A DNA stretch of 64,000 bases from assembly GCA_024663395.1 (NCBI GenBank), contig JANFAH010000002.1, positions 1,798,001 to 1,862,000 of the forward strand, given 5' to 3'. Within the stretch, counting starts at the first letter, position 1, and each line of letters starts with the position of its first letter. Of this stretch, positions 33,890 through 44,807 are shown in pieces. The notes below the pieces were generated by a model. The model had not been told where the DNA came from. It saw nothing but the letters and a program-made list of their open reading frames with translations, and did no database searches. The translations under genes were made by a program, and so were the position numbers. This DNA is from Pisolithus tinctorius. Lineage: Eukaryota; Basidiomycota; Agaricomycetes; Boletales; Pisolithaceae.

Positions 33890-34622
33890 CTAGGGCATTG
33901 TGGGTCTGTGGGGCAATGGGAGCATATATGATTGCATCTCCCACCCTTTCATCCTCTCAGCAAAGTTAACAAAAGCTTCATGAATGGGGTTCTGATGGAG
34001 GAGGAGAAGAGGGGACATCTTCTGCTGGATCTTGCAGTAAGAAGGCAACATGCATGTCATACTCATCATGAATGTGATCAGGGAGGCTGGAGAACAGTAG
34101 ACTATGCTGTAGCTGTCACAACATGGGAAGAATGATGGACAAGATTGGAATAAAGATGGTGCAGGGAGCAGGGAGGAATGATCCATATGCTTCATCAAGA
34201 GGGGAGACTGAAACAACCACATAAGACCTTTCCAACTGAGTGACAGACCTGAGGCAACCAAAGAATGTCCTTCTGGAAGTCATCCTGATGAGGAGAACAT
34301 GCTGACCAAGCTGCATGGGATGAGATGGGGCTGACAACAATGGAATGAACCAGGGGGCTTCAGGACAGAAGCTGGTGGGAACACCAGGCAGATATATGTT
34401 GCCAATGTCTCTGGCAAATGAGACAAGTGAGATGATTGATGGAGAGGTGGCCATATCTGATGGACCTAGCAAAATGATCATCTGATGGATGGAGTGCTGT
34501 AGAAATGCATAGGGTGCAAGGATCCTCTCCAAATTTGGAAGGCAGAATCATGTGGCTGAGCACTTTAAGTGAGTGTGAGAACAGAGCTGATATCTTTGGA
34601 AATGGTGGAGATATGACAGAAG
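33890..34622 (-). pseudogene. Frame Y of element R1 (copy B)
   Basis: Minus-strand copy of the unknown R1 protein: NIYLPGVPTSFCPEAPWFIP, SRRTFFGCLRSVTQLERSYV and YGSFLPAPCTIFIP in 34532-34116, and a shifted frame in 34261-33890. It keeps the same protein sense as copies A and C with substitutions of the Arg-to-Cys/Gln/His type. The N-terminal end is removed at the LTR of element 1. Confidence 0.5.
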
Positions 34623-35148
34623 TGTCATAGTTGTATCTCAACCCCAGCCAGACTCAGTCTTGCACTCATTCAGTCTGGCCTTGGCCTTGGCAATCCCTTA
34701 TCCCCAGTTAGTCTAGTGTGGTAAACACTGCTTTGCAGTGTGGGTCACTTCAGTAGAATCCTGCTTGGTCTTGTCCCCAGTCTGCCCTGTCCCAGTCTCC
34801 ATTACCTTAGTCATACCTTACTAATACTAGTCTTACCAATCACCTTAGCAATCTTTGTGAGACCAGCATTACTGGTCTCTGTATTATGGTTGTCTCTAGT
34901 ATATAAACCTGTAGATACTCGGCCTGTATCCCCTCAGTCTGAAATCATGTAAGTTACTCTGATAATTCTGCCTTGGCCTTGGACTTGGACTGAGACCCAT
35001 GCAAGGGAATAGCACTGTAACCTCAGTCACTAAGTCCAATCAGTCCACCCCTCTGTATCTCTGCTACACATCTGACCCCAACCCCCCTTGGCCTCACACC
35101 CACTTCAGACTCTGGTCCGGCCTCAATGCAGACATCATGAACTTGACA
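34623..35148 (+). repeat. 5' LTR of element 1 (526 bp)
   Basis: Begins TGTCATAGTTG and ends GAACTTGACA. It is the same family as the LTRs of element 2 (525 bp each, opposite strand). It contains a TATA box and a predicted transcript start that matches the primer site. The left boundary coincides with the break in R1 copy B. Confidence 0.9.
34902..34945 (+). promoter_or_regulatory. LTR promoter and probable transcript start (self-primer sequence)
   Basis: TATAAA at 34902-34907, followed about 30 nt downstream by TCAGTCTGAAAT (34934-34945). The latter is the reverse complement of bases just downstream of the LTR, so the RNA 5' end could serve as its own primer, as in the Tf1/sushi group. Confidence 0.6.
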
Positions 35149-35162
35149 GTATTTCAGACTGA
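35149..35162 (+). promoter_or_regulatory. Primer-binding site complementary to own LTR
   Basis: Two bases (GT) after the LTR comes ATTTCAGACTGA, complementary over 12 nt to 34934-34945. It does not begin with TGG and I recognise no tRNA match. Element 2 keeps the same arrangement over 10 nt. Confidence 0.6.
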
Positions 35163-35300
35163 CTACTTGTGTTGGTCTAAACATCATGGCAACAAAGACT
35201 TGTTTCCAACCCCCCCATGGCCACTTGGCCACCAACCCCAATTCCATCTCAGCCAGTGGGACTCACTGTGCAGCAGCACTAACTGCCTTGGGTACCACTA

Positions 35301-35526
35301 GGCACTCTCCCAACCCCATTAGTCCTTTCAGAGGCTTTTCAGCCTGAACATCCAATACTCCTACCCCATGTCATCCCATTGCTCCTATCCCCAGTGATGA
35401 CCCTGGGGATGAAGGGCCAGATGACAACAACAACAACAACCCTGATGATGATGACCCTGGCAATGGTCCTGGTGATGATGGGCCCAGTGACAACACTCTG
35501 GATGAGAATGATCTGGAGGACAAACC
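35301..35526 (+). pseudogene. gag: Element 1 gag, N-terminal part
   Basis: A Gly/Asp/Asn-rich start (DDDPGNGPGDDGPSDN, about 35450-35500) that parallels the start of element 2 gag (45980-45830, minus). It ends at GAGGACAAACC, where element 2 is inserted; the coding sequence resumes at 47174. Several stops precede it, so the ATG is not certain. Confidence 0.65.
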
Positions 35527-36051
35527 TGTCAAGTTCAGGATGTCTGGGTTGAGGCTGGACTGGAGACCAAAGCAGGCATGAGGCTGAGAGGGGTTGGGGC
35601 CAGGGGTGTAACAGAGATGCAGAGGGGTGGACTGATTGGACTTAGTAACTGAGGTTACAGCACTATTCCCTTGTGTGGGTCTCAGTCTGAGTCCAAGGCT
35701 GAAGTGGGATTATCAGAGTAACTTAGTTGATTTCAGACTGGAGACTACAGGCCAAGTATCTAAGAGTTTATATACTAGAAGTATCTATAGTATGGAGACC
35801 AGTAATGCTGGTCTCACAAAGATTGCTAAGATGATTGGTAAGACAAGTATTAGTAAGGTATGACTAAGGTAGCAGAGACCAAGACAGGGTGGACTGGGGA
35901 CAAGACTGGGCAGGGCTTTACTGAAGTGACATGCACTGCAAAGCAGTGTTCACTGCACTAGGACACCCAGGGATAAGGAATTGGTGAGGCTGAGACTGGA
36001 CTGAATGAATATGAGGCTGAGTCTGGCCAGGGTCAGGACATGACTATGACA
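35527..36051 (-). repeat. 3' LTR of element 2 (525 bp)
   Basis: On the plus strand it reads TGTCAAGTTCAGG to GACTATGACA. It is closely similar to 46649-47173. The boundary with the broken gag of element 1 is at 35526/35527. Confidence 0.92.
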
Positions 36052-36066
36052 GTATCCCCCTCTTAG
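36052..36066 (-). promoter_or_regulatory. Polypurine tract of element 2
   Basis: On the minus strand CTAAGAGGGGGATAC lies immediately before the 3' LTR (TGTCATAG). A purine tract here primes plus-strand DNA synthesis in LTR retrotransposons. Confidence 0.75.
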
Positions 36067-37200
36067 GGGTTGAACCCATGAAACCCCTGCAAGAGTGGTA
36101 GGCTGAGTCCAAAACTTGGCTGAGTTTGAAAAAGCTGGTACTTGTGGGCTGCTAAGCCCTTTGCATCTTTCTTTCACATCCTATCCATCATGTCTGAATT
36201 GAGATTGATTGTCACCACTGATAACAACAACAAGGGCCATGCCATCATTGACTGGACCCAAGTACCTGATGATGAAATTAGGTATGACACTGATGACAAG
36301 GAAGAGGTGATGAAAGCCAAGTCAAAGGAAAGCAAGAGGCAAAAGGCAGCTGAACAAGCCTGGTGGGAGGAGCAAGTGCAGTTGGAGGCCAAGAGAGTGG
36401 AGAGGGAGTGGATTGAGGCTGAGAGGGCAGAAAGAGAGAGAGTTGAGGTCAAGTGAGCAGAGAGGGAGGCCAAGGAGAAGAGAGTGTGTGAAGAGGAGGA
36501 GAGGTGAGAGGCTGAGTGCAAGCACAAGGCCAAGGCTGTGAAGGGTGATGAAGCTGGTGTGAGTCAAAGTGTGGTTCAGTGGTGGAAACCAACCAAAACC
36601 AACACAAAAGACAATAAGAGCAAGTGGTGGTGTGCCTATGTGGTACCTAGATGGTAGAACCTTTGATTTGGGTGGGTTTTTGTGAGCTACAACACTCAAA
36701 GACAAGTGCTGAGGGTTGGGGGTGCTCCTGACAAAGAGGGAGCAAGAATGTGATAGAAAGCAATAGGGTAGACTGCTGTCAGCCTACAGAAGGATGGATG
36801 ACAACTTAATTTGATGTCCTAAGCTGCACTGAGCTCAGGGAGGGCTTGGAGTGAAGTAGATCAATGATAGACGATAATAAGCAAAGTAGACAATAGTTAG
36901 ACCATTAATAAAGTCTCAACTATCAAAGCTGCTGAATGATTTACTGAGTGATGATGAAATGCAAGCAAGAGGGGCTCTCTGATGTCTTCTTCCTATTCAG
37001 CTATCTAAGTACAGTGATTTATATACAGTACAGGGGCATTGCCTATGGAAAACAAGGTGCAAACACTTGGTAAGTGATTGGTAACTGATGAGTAAGGAAT
37101 GTAAGCAGTGGGTAATCATCTTAGAAAGCATTGGTGAGCATTGGTAAGGATAAATAAGCCAAAAAGCGAAGAATCAGTAAGCAAAGTCAAAAGATTGGTA

Positions 37201-38774
37201 CAGTGAGGGACAAAAGTGTTGCAATGTTTGTGAGGTCTGACTTGTTGCTGATGTAGCTTGGGCTATTCTGCACAGATAATTATGACACCTATACCATTGG
37301 AAAGGGGTGACTCTAAGCTTTCCAGAGCACTAAGGTTCAGTCCAAACAAAGCAATACATGCTGAGATACACCCTATTCTTTCCAAAAAGTGCATTGCAAC
37401 GCTTTTGTCCCTGACTGGTGAAATCATGAAATGTGACCTTTTGATGGGATTGAGGGCATGGAGGATGGGAAAAAATGCTTACATAATAAACCACATGGTC
37501 TTCCAGATGATTTGTCAGCATGTAAACAATGACAAACATTGGACTTGTACCATTAATCCTCCCTCTTTTACCACAACTCATGAATTCATCTCTCTAGCTC
37601 ACATGGTCATTTTCTCAAGGAATTCTTATCAAATACTGGTGGCCACCACAGTGCCATCATTATAACATGCTCTCAGAACCATCAGTCCCTTAAAAAACCT
37701 GCTGTCAGTCATTTCCTGGACTGTTTCCCCCCCCATGCCTGATGTGTTCTGGGACTAATCAGTACTTGGAAGGCTGAAAATGTTATGGAGGTCAATCTGG
37801 CACTTCAGAACATGATGTACAAACAAGTCCCCTCTCAACCAATGCATTTCTGGCACAGGAACATTGATATGGAAGTTGGGGTGAGACAAAATCCTCCTTG
37901 TGCTCTGAGCACCATAAGAGGGTTCACTAGATCTTGCTCTGATCTGAACTGTAGATGACTGGGGAAGGATTATTTGGTCATATGTCACCAAAGGCAATAT
38001 TCAGGGCCAGATGGAAGCACAGGATTTTGCTCCATGGCAATTCAGTAGCATATCCTTCTGATGACACCTAGGGGTAAAGAGGATTTTGTCTTGCCCTAAC
38101 TTCCATACCACTGTCCCTGTGCCAGAAATGCATTGGTTGAGAGGGGACTGGTTTGCACATCATGTTCTGAAGTGCCAGATTGACCTCCATAACATTTTCA
38201 GCCTTCCAAGTACTGATTAGTCCCAGAACACATCAGGCATGGGGGGGGAAACAGTCCAGGAAATGACTGACAGCAGGTTTTTTAAGGGACTGATGGTTCT
38301 GAGAGCATGTTATAATGATGGCACTGTGGTGGCCACCAGTATTTGATAAGAATTCCTTGAGAAAATGACCATGTGAGCTAGAGAGATGAATTCATGAGTT
38401 GTGGTAAAAGAGGGAGGATTAATGGTACAAGTCCAATGTTTGTCATTGTTTACATGCTGACAAATCATCTGGAAGACCATGTGGTTTATTATGTAAGCAT
38501 TTTTTCCCATCCTCCATGCCCTCAATCCCATCAAAAGGTCACATTTCATGATTTCACCAGTCAGGGACAAAAGCGTTGCAATGCACTTTTTGGAAAGAAT
38601 AGGGTGTATCTCAGCATGTATTGCTTTGTTTGGACTGAACCTTAGTGCTCTGGAAAGCTTAGAGTCACCCCTTTCCAATGGTATAGGTGTCATAATTATC
38701 TGTGCAGAATAGCCCAAGCTACATCAGCAACAAGTCAGACCTCACAAACATTGCAACACTTTTGTCCCTCACTG
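37201..38774. mobile_element. Foldback element, 1574 bp, arms of about 680 bp
   Basis: Flanked by TA at 37199-37200 and 38775-38776; R1 copies A and B have the empty site (GGTAAGTATTGG). Ends are CAGTGAGGGACAAAAGTG, a Tc1/mariner-like terminus. The left arm (37201 to about 37890) and right arm (about 38085 to 38774) are reverse complements with almost no difference near the ends, leaving a loop of about 200 bp. The same translated frame therefore appears on both strands (37258-37665 plus and 38310-38717 minus). No transposase motif is present, so it would need an enzyme from elsewhere. Confidence 0.88.
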
Positions 38775-39019
38775 TAAGTATTGGCAATAGGTGAGTCAAA
38801 GACAGTCAGGATGTCAAAGTATGAGTCAAGTAAGGTCAGAAACTGGGAAAGCACACTAGAATCGCATTAGGGGGAGGCTGTGCATGTCACATCTCAAAGA
38901 GATTGCCTCTTGGCCAAAGTGGGATGACAGAGAGGCAGTGCTAATCTGATGCTGATATAGTACATCCAAAAGTGGACAGGGTGAGTCAGATGTCAACAGG
39001 GGTCAAGCTTTGGGGGTCT

Positions 39020-39770
39020 GTGGGGTTACAGGAGCATAAGGGATCACAACTTTCCCCCCCTAACTGTCCTCTCAGTGAAGCAAGTAAAAACTTCATGAAT
39101 GAGGCTCTGTTGGAGGAGAGGATGAAGGGGGAGCATCTTCTGCTGTATCTTGCAATAAGGAGGCAAGATGTGCATCATACTCATCATGGATGCAATCAGG
39201 GAGAGTGGAGAACAGTAGATTATACTGTAGCTGTCACAATTTTGGAAGAATGATGGATGAGACTGGTATGAAGATGTTGCAGGGAGCAGGGAGGAAGGAT
39301 CCATATGGTTCTTGGACTGGAGAGACTGAAATGACCACATAAGACCTTTCCAAGCAAATGACAGACCTGAGGCAACCAAAGAACATCCTCCTAGAGGTCA
39401 TACTGACAAAAAGAATGTGCTGTCCAAGCTGGATGGGCTGAGAGGGGGCAGATGAGGATGGGATGTACCAGGATGTTTCAGGACAGAAGCTGGTAGGAAC
39501 TCCTGGTAGATATACATAGCCATGGTCCCTAGCACAGGGGACAAGCAAAATGATTGATGTGGAGGTGGCCATATCAGAAGAATTAGCAAAATGAGCATCT
39601 TTTGGAGGGAGTGCTGTAGAAATGTGTGGAGTGTGCAAATCCTTTCCAATTTTGGAAGGTAGGATCACATGGCTGAGCACTACAAGCAAGTGTGGGAATG
39701 GTGTTGGTATCTGCAGAATTGGTGGAGATATGTCAAAAACCAGAATGCCATACACAGGCACTTAAGAATT
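39020..39770 (-). pseudogene. Frame Y of element R1 (copy C)
   Basis: The longest of the three Y frames: 39761-39234 is open for 175 codons, starting MPVYGILVFDISPPI, through YVYLPGVPTSFCPETSWYIP, SRRMFFGCLRSVICLERSYV and YGSFLPAPCNIFIP. A shifted frame at 39379-39044 carries the C-terminus. Comparison with copies A and B shows changes spread through the codons but retained protein sense. Function unknown. Confidence 0.5.
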
Positions 39771-40724
39771 TTCATTGGTGCTTAACTCACTCCCTTTCTT
39801 TTTCTTTGGCATTGATGACTTGTTCTTGTGTGAGGGATGACTGCCAACATTTCTGGCTGTCCTTCTTTGCATGAGGGCTATGGTCTTCATCTCCATTCAT
39901 CAGCTGCATCCATGTCCACCTCACCAAACACCTTTGGTGTGTGACACCAGGGCTGGTAGTAGTGAGGCCACTGAGGTGAAGAAGGTGGTCATGGACCCCA
40001 GGTGAGTACCTTCTCTGCTCCTGTGCATTTTGTCTGAAGCCCACTTTCAGCTGTACCCACTGCACCCAGGTGAAGACTGTCTGTGAGTTCCTTGTGGATG
40101 GTAACAAGAAGCAGGTCCCCTGCATATGGTGCAATCAGTCAAAGGGCAAGTGCCAGTGGCCCAGGGATGGTAAGGATGCTGAGGCTGGTCCTAAGGCCAC
40201 AGTTGACAAAGGGAAGAAGCAGAAGGCCAATGATGAGATGCCTGAGCCAGAAGAAGCAGGTGAAGTTAAAACTGACTGAGGTGCTGGAGATTGACAAGCC
40301 CAAGGCCAGTGTGAGCAGGGCAAGGAGGGCCATCACAGGGGGGTCCTTGGGCTTGGAAGACAAGCTTGAGCAGCTTATTGATGTTGCAGGGCTCATTGCC
40401 AACAACTTGGCAGGCCTTTTTGAACTCCAAGAGGCTGCAGTTGAGAACTCAGGCCACATTGCTGATGCACTCGAGGCCATAATCAACAAGTCTTATGGCT
40501 TTGGGGTGGCAGTCACCCCCTTGGACTCAGGCTCATCTGAGCTTGACTTGGATGAGCTGTGTGAGGAAGCAGAGTGGCTGCAGGCCAAGGGTGAGGAAGA
40601 GGAGGCCAAGGGGGAAGATGAGCCCATGGCCAAGGCTGAGTAGTACATTAGCATAGTGCCTTTGTTATCCCTCTCTGTGAATGTGATGTGTCTGGTGTCT
40701 GGTGCTATGCAATAAAGTAAGAGA

Positions 40725-41421
40725 AACAAGGAGGGTCTCACCCCAACTTCCATACCACTGTCCCTGTGCCAGAAATGCATTGGTTGAGAGGGGGCTAGTT
40801 TGTCCATCATGTTCTGAAGTGCCAGATGGACCTCCAAAACATTCTCAGCCTTCCAAGTACTGATTAGTCCCAGAACACATCAGGCATGCAGGGGGAAACA
40901 GTCCAGGGAATGACTGACAGCAGGTTTTTTAAGGCACTGATGGTCCTGAGGGCATGTTATACTGATGGCACTGTGATGGCCACCAGTATTTGATAAGAAT
41001 TCCTTGAGAAAATGACCATGTGAGCTAGAGAGATGATTTCATGAGTTGTGGTAAAAGAGGGAGGGTTAATGGTACAAGTCCAATGTTTGTCATTGTTTAC
41101 ATGCTGACAAATCATCTGGAAGATCATGTGGTTTATTATGTAATCATATTTTCCCGTCCTTCATGCCCTCAATCCCACCAAAAGGTCACTTTTCACTATT
41201 TCCCCAGTCAGGGACAAAAGCATTGCAATGCACTTTTTGGAAAGAATAGGGTGTATCTCAGCATGTATTGCTTTGTTTGGACTGAACCTTAGTGGTCTGG
41301 AAAGCTTAGAGTCACCCCTTTCAAATGGTATAGGTATCATGAGTATCTGTGCAGAATAGCCCAAGCTACATCAGCAGCAAGTCACACCTCACAAACATTG
41401 CAATGCTTTTGTCCCTCACTG
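40725..41421. repeat. Half copy of the foldback element
   Basis: Matches one arm of 37201-38774 from ACAAGGAGG to the terminus GTCCCTCACTG at 41421, followed by TA (41422-41423). The second arm and the loop are absent. The terminus is joined to element 2 pol, just before the expected chromodomain. Arm and full copy differ at scattered transitions, so this copy is older or from a different source. Confidence 0.8.
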
Positions 41422-41424
41422 TAC

Positions 41425-44400
41425 TGTGCACATTGAGTCCAGCAGGCACAGTGTGAATGAGTGGGTACCAGCCTGAGCTATGACTGGATATGGTCCAAGG
41501 TTCTTCTCTGAGAGCTTCTTGGAACGCTGGGTTGACCAGAAGTACTTGGCTTTGACATATACTTGGTCACTGACCTTGAAGTCCAGAGCTGGTATGCATC
41601 TGGCATCAGCCAGGCCTTGGTATGGTTGTTGGGCAAGGGTCATCTCCTCACATAGGTATTGGTGCAGTGAGTCTAGGTCAACTGTATAATCATGAGCCCA
41701 AGCAGAGGTAAGATCATGCTCAGGGTATACAGAGATGTTGGGGTGGTAGCCCTTATTAGTGAAACACCAGTAGTAGCACTAGGGGCATTGTTGTAAGCAA
41801 ACTCAGCCAAAGGTAAGAGGTTGGCCTGGTTGTCCTGTTGATAGTTACGATAGACTTGGAGATGCTGTTCCAGTGTCTGGTTGGTCCTTTCAGTCTGGCC
41901 ATTGCCCTTGGGGTGGTAATGCATGTCCAAGGCCTTACTGAGTGACTGGAAGAAGTGAGACATGAACTCCAAGCCTTGGTCTGAGGTTACATGGGCCAGT
42001 ACTCTGTGCTTTGAAAAGACATGGAGTATGAAGAGTTTAGCAAATTCTGGGGCCATGATGGTGTTGTGGGTGGGGATGAAGATGGCCTGCTTGGAAAGCC
42101 AGTCAACTACTACAAGGATGGCCATGAAGCTGGATGAGGCTGGGAGCTGCTCAATGAAATCCATAGATATGGAATTCCACAGTTTCTCCAGCACTGGGAG
42201 TTGCTTGAGGAGGCTGTAAGGCTGGTGTCAGGGAACCTTAGCCTGAGCACAGCCCATGCAAGACCAGACATAGTCTTTGACAAATGTCCTGAGGCTGGGC
42301 CAGGTATATTCATGCCAGATGAGCTCTAGGGTGTGGTTCTGGCCAAAGTGGCCAGACAGAGGGTGGTCATGCTTAAGCTGCAAGACCCTAAGGCAGAGAT
42401 CATTTGAGTCCAGCATGTAGGATCCTTCCATCAAGACAAAGGAAGCCAATGTCATCTACAGACCACCAGGGATCAGACATGTCAGACAAGTGGACCTGTG
42501 AGACTGGGTTGTCCAGCAGTGCAGTCAGGATATCATTATGAAGTTTTTCTATATCCATTAGTGTGACTGCTTGTAAGACTGGGTACTTGAGGTAGGTTGT
42601 GCAAAGGGAGACTGCTAGCTGCTCCTGGGTGAAGACCATTCTCAGGTTTTGCAGGTTCACTCAGGCATAGCTGCTGTCCTCCTCTTTGGGGTAGATGTCC
42701 CATCATCTAGTTAGGGCATCAGGCTTAGCCCTGAGCTTACTGGGTCTGAATCTAATGACCATATTGAACTGAGACAGGAATTCAGACCAGCAAGCTTGGC
42801 AGCAGGTGAGCACTTTAGAGGTAGAGAAGTACTCTAGGTTCTTATGGTTGGTAACAATATTGACCAGTGAGGCTGAGCCCTCAAGGTAATAGTGCCAGGT
42901 CCAGAATGCTTCAAAAATTGCAAGCAATTCCTTATCATGAGTATCATAGTTCAACTCTGGGGCAGTCAGAGTCTGGGAGTAGAAGGTGACCAGATGAATC
43001 TGGCCATTGCTGCAGGTGATAGACAGAACACTGGCGATGGCATAGTCTGAAGCATTGGTCTCAATGGTGATGGGGACCCTGGGGATGAAGTGGGTTAAGA
43101 CTGGCACAGTAGTGAAGGTGGCCTTGAGGTTATTAAATGACTGGCAGCACTCCTTGGAGAAATTCCAAGGGGCACCCTTGTGGGTAAGGCAAGTCAATGG
43201 TATGACAATGTCCAAGTAGTTGAAGATGAACTGGCAGTAAAAATTAGTGAAGCTGAGGAAAGATTGTATGTCCTTGACCTTGTGAGGCTCAGGCCAATTG
43301 CAGATGGTCTGGACCTTTTCCTTTGACATTGTGAGGCTGCCAGGGGAAAGGTGGAAACTGAGATATTTGACTGAGTCTGAGTGGAATTCACATTTCTCTG
43401 GCTTCACGTGAAGGCTGTGAAGCTGAAGCTGGTAGAGTACCTCTTGGACATGCTGCTTGTGGCCCTCCTTATCTCTGGAGTAGATTGGAATATCATCAAG
43501 GTAGATGACTATGCAAACATCCAACATGTCCACAAAGATGGTATTCAAGAAGTGTTGGAAGGCAGCCAGAGCATTGGTGAGGCTGAAAGGCATTACCAAC
43601 CACTCATAGGACCCATACTGAGTCTGAAATGCAGTCTTTCATTCATCACCTGGGGCAATCCAGATGAGATGGTAGGCATGCTGGAGATCAATCTTTGTAT
43701 AGATTTTGGCTCAGCTTGGTGAGTCCAAGAGATCAGAGATGAGTGGTAGTGGGTAGTGGTCTTTCTTAGTAATTTTGTTCAGGCTGCAGAAGTCTACACA
43801 GAGCTGGAGGGAGCCATCCTTCTTTTTGACAAAGAGGACCAGTGCAGCATAAGGGGAGGAAGTAGGCCAAATGAAACCAGTAGTGAGGTTCTCATCAATG
43901 AAAGTCCAGAGAGCTTGGAGCTCAAGCAGGGATAGCAAATAGATGGTGCCTAATGGCAGTGTTGTTCCTTCTTCAAGCTCTATTTTCAGGTCATACTCCT
44001 GGTGAAGTGGGAGTGCTGAGGCCTTGGCTTTACTGAAGACATCAGCAAAATCATGGTACTCTTCCAGGACATTGGGTAAGGCTGGGGGAGAGGAAGCCAA
44101 GACCAATTGGGCTTGAACTGAGTCCAAGGGGCAGACCTGAAGTTGGAATTGGACAGACCCTTCAAGTTTGTAGGTGCACATGAAGGCAGCTGCATTGATT
44201 AGGGAAATGAGAGGGACCTTCAGGGGGGTGTGAGCTGGGGAGTCAGAGACTGGTACAGATGGCACAAGGCCAGGTTGGTCACTAGGACCGGGGTCAGGAA
44301 GGCTGGTGGAGACTGGGCTTACAGGGGGTGTTGATGGGGTTAGCATTCCTTGTATATGAGTCCAGAAAGTAATACTGCTCAATACCCAGTCAATCAATGG

Positions 44401-44748
44401 ATTGTATTGGGTGAGCCAGCTATGCCCAAGAACTATTTTACACTCAGAATCTAACAGGGCAAGATACAAGGTTACTGGCATGACATCTCCAGATGTGAAG
44501 CAGATTGAGACATCTATTGCCTGGGTTATGGTGAACATGGATGTTCCATCAAAAAGCTGGAGTTGGATTGGTGAGACCAAGTACAGGGTAAAAGAGTGTT
44601 GATTAGCAAACTGATTATCTATAAAACAGTGAGTGGAGCTGGAGTCCACTAGAGTATGAAGCCAAGGTAATTCTGGGTTTTCTAATGTGACATAGGGGGT
44701 TAATGAATTCAGACTGGAAAGAGTGGATGTGTTGAGATGAGCCTCCAA
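41425..44748 (-). pseudogene. pol: Element 2 Pol: PR, RT, RNase H, integrase
   Basis: Protease 44748 onward: [15 protein letters not shown] (DSG altered to DSS) and [38 protein letters not shown] (43800), KIYTKIDLQHAYH with the first catalytic Asp, and VIYLDDIPIYSRDKEGH with the YLDD motif (43480). RNase H: TIETNASDYAIASVL, where Asn replaces the first catalytic Asp. Integrase: zinc-binding KHDHPLSGHFGQNHT plus SCMGCAQAK, then SMDFIEQLP, TSDQGLEF and NGQTERTNQTLEQ supplying D, D and E. The C-terminus ends at LLDSMCTVQ near 41425, where the half-foldback interrupts; the chromodomain is missing. Several stops and frameshifts occur, for example at 43711, 42700 and 42195. Confidence 0.88.
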
Positions 44749-44807
44749 GTTTGCACAACCAGAGTCAATGCAGTTCCTGGATTGTGCAGAGTCCCAGGAG
44801 CTGCTAC

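Larger units (their letters stand above)
31351..34622 (-). mobile_element. Element R1, copy B, carrying a Tc1 element and truncated by element 1
   Basis: Left end is TGTGAGTCAAAG at about 31356, preceded by CCTGG. The order relative to copy A is inverted. Repeats with CTCCTGGTGCAAGT occur three times (about 31500, 31600, 31700). The copy is interrupted at 32264-33848 by a Tc1 element and resumes exactly with TAATTCCAGAATTGAAGGGC, the sequence uninterrupted in copy A near 14805. Its other end is cut at 34622 by the LTR of element 1; copy C continues there with AAAACCAGAATGCC. Confidence 0.75.
36558..39951 (-). mobile_element. Element R1, copy C, inserted in gene X
   Basis: Ends TGTGAGTCAAAG (left) and the inverse of TGTCACACACC (right, near 39937-39947, then CAGG). 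GCTGG occurs on both sides (36553-36557, 39952-39956) and removal of one copy joins the gene X reading frame as DEAGSSEA, so it is a 5-bp target duplication. Without the foldback (37201-38774) the copy is about 1.82 kb, matching copy A. Confidence 0.78.
36190..40643 (+). pseudogene. Uncharacterised gene X with Zn2Cys6-type motif, split by R1
   Basis: N-terminal exon 36190-36557: MSELRLIVTT, WTQVPDDEIRYDTDDKEE and then a Glu/Arg/Lys-rich coiled coil with two in-frame TGA codons where CGA would fit. R1 copy C follows. Coding resumes at 39952 (AGSSEATEVKKVVMDP), with a 49-bp GT-AG intron at 40002-40050. Next comes a cluster with spacing CX2CX6CX12CX2CX6C (C-TH-C, then CEFLVDGNKKQVPC, then IW-C, then NQSKGK-C), within the fungal Zn(II)2Cys6 DNA-binding consensus. 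A frameshift near 40255 precedes a helical segment (LEDKLEQLIDVAGLIANNLA) and a Glu-rich tail ending at TAG 40641. It is probably a DNA-binding nuclear protein; the role is unknown. It lies antisense inside element 2. Confidence 0.65.

Noticed and set aside
34623..36051. Opposed LTRs at 34623-35148 and 35527-36051 as one palindromic element
   Set aside because: The second LTR belongs to minus-strand element 2, whose other LTR is at 46649-47173; the coding order on both sides fits nested insertion.
37258..38717. Two identical 135-codon frames in opposite orientation
   Set aside because: They are the two arms of the foldback element, read on opposite strands; no domain and no third-position bias that I can see.
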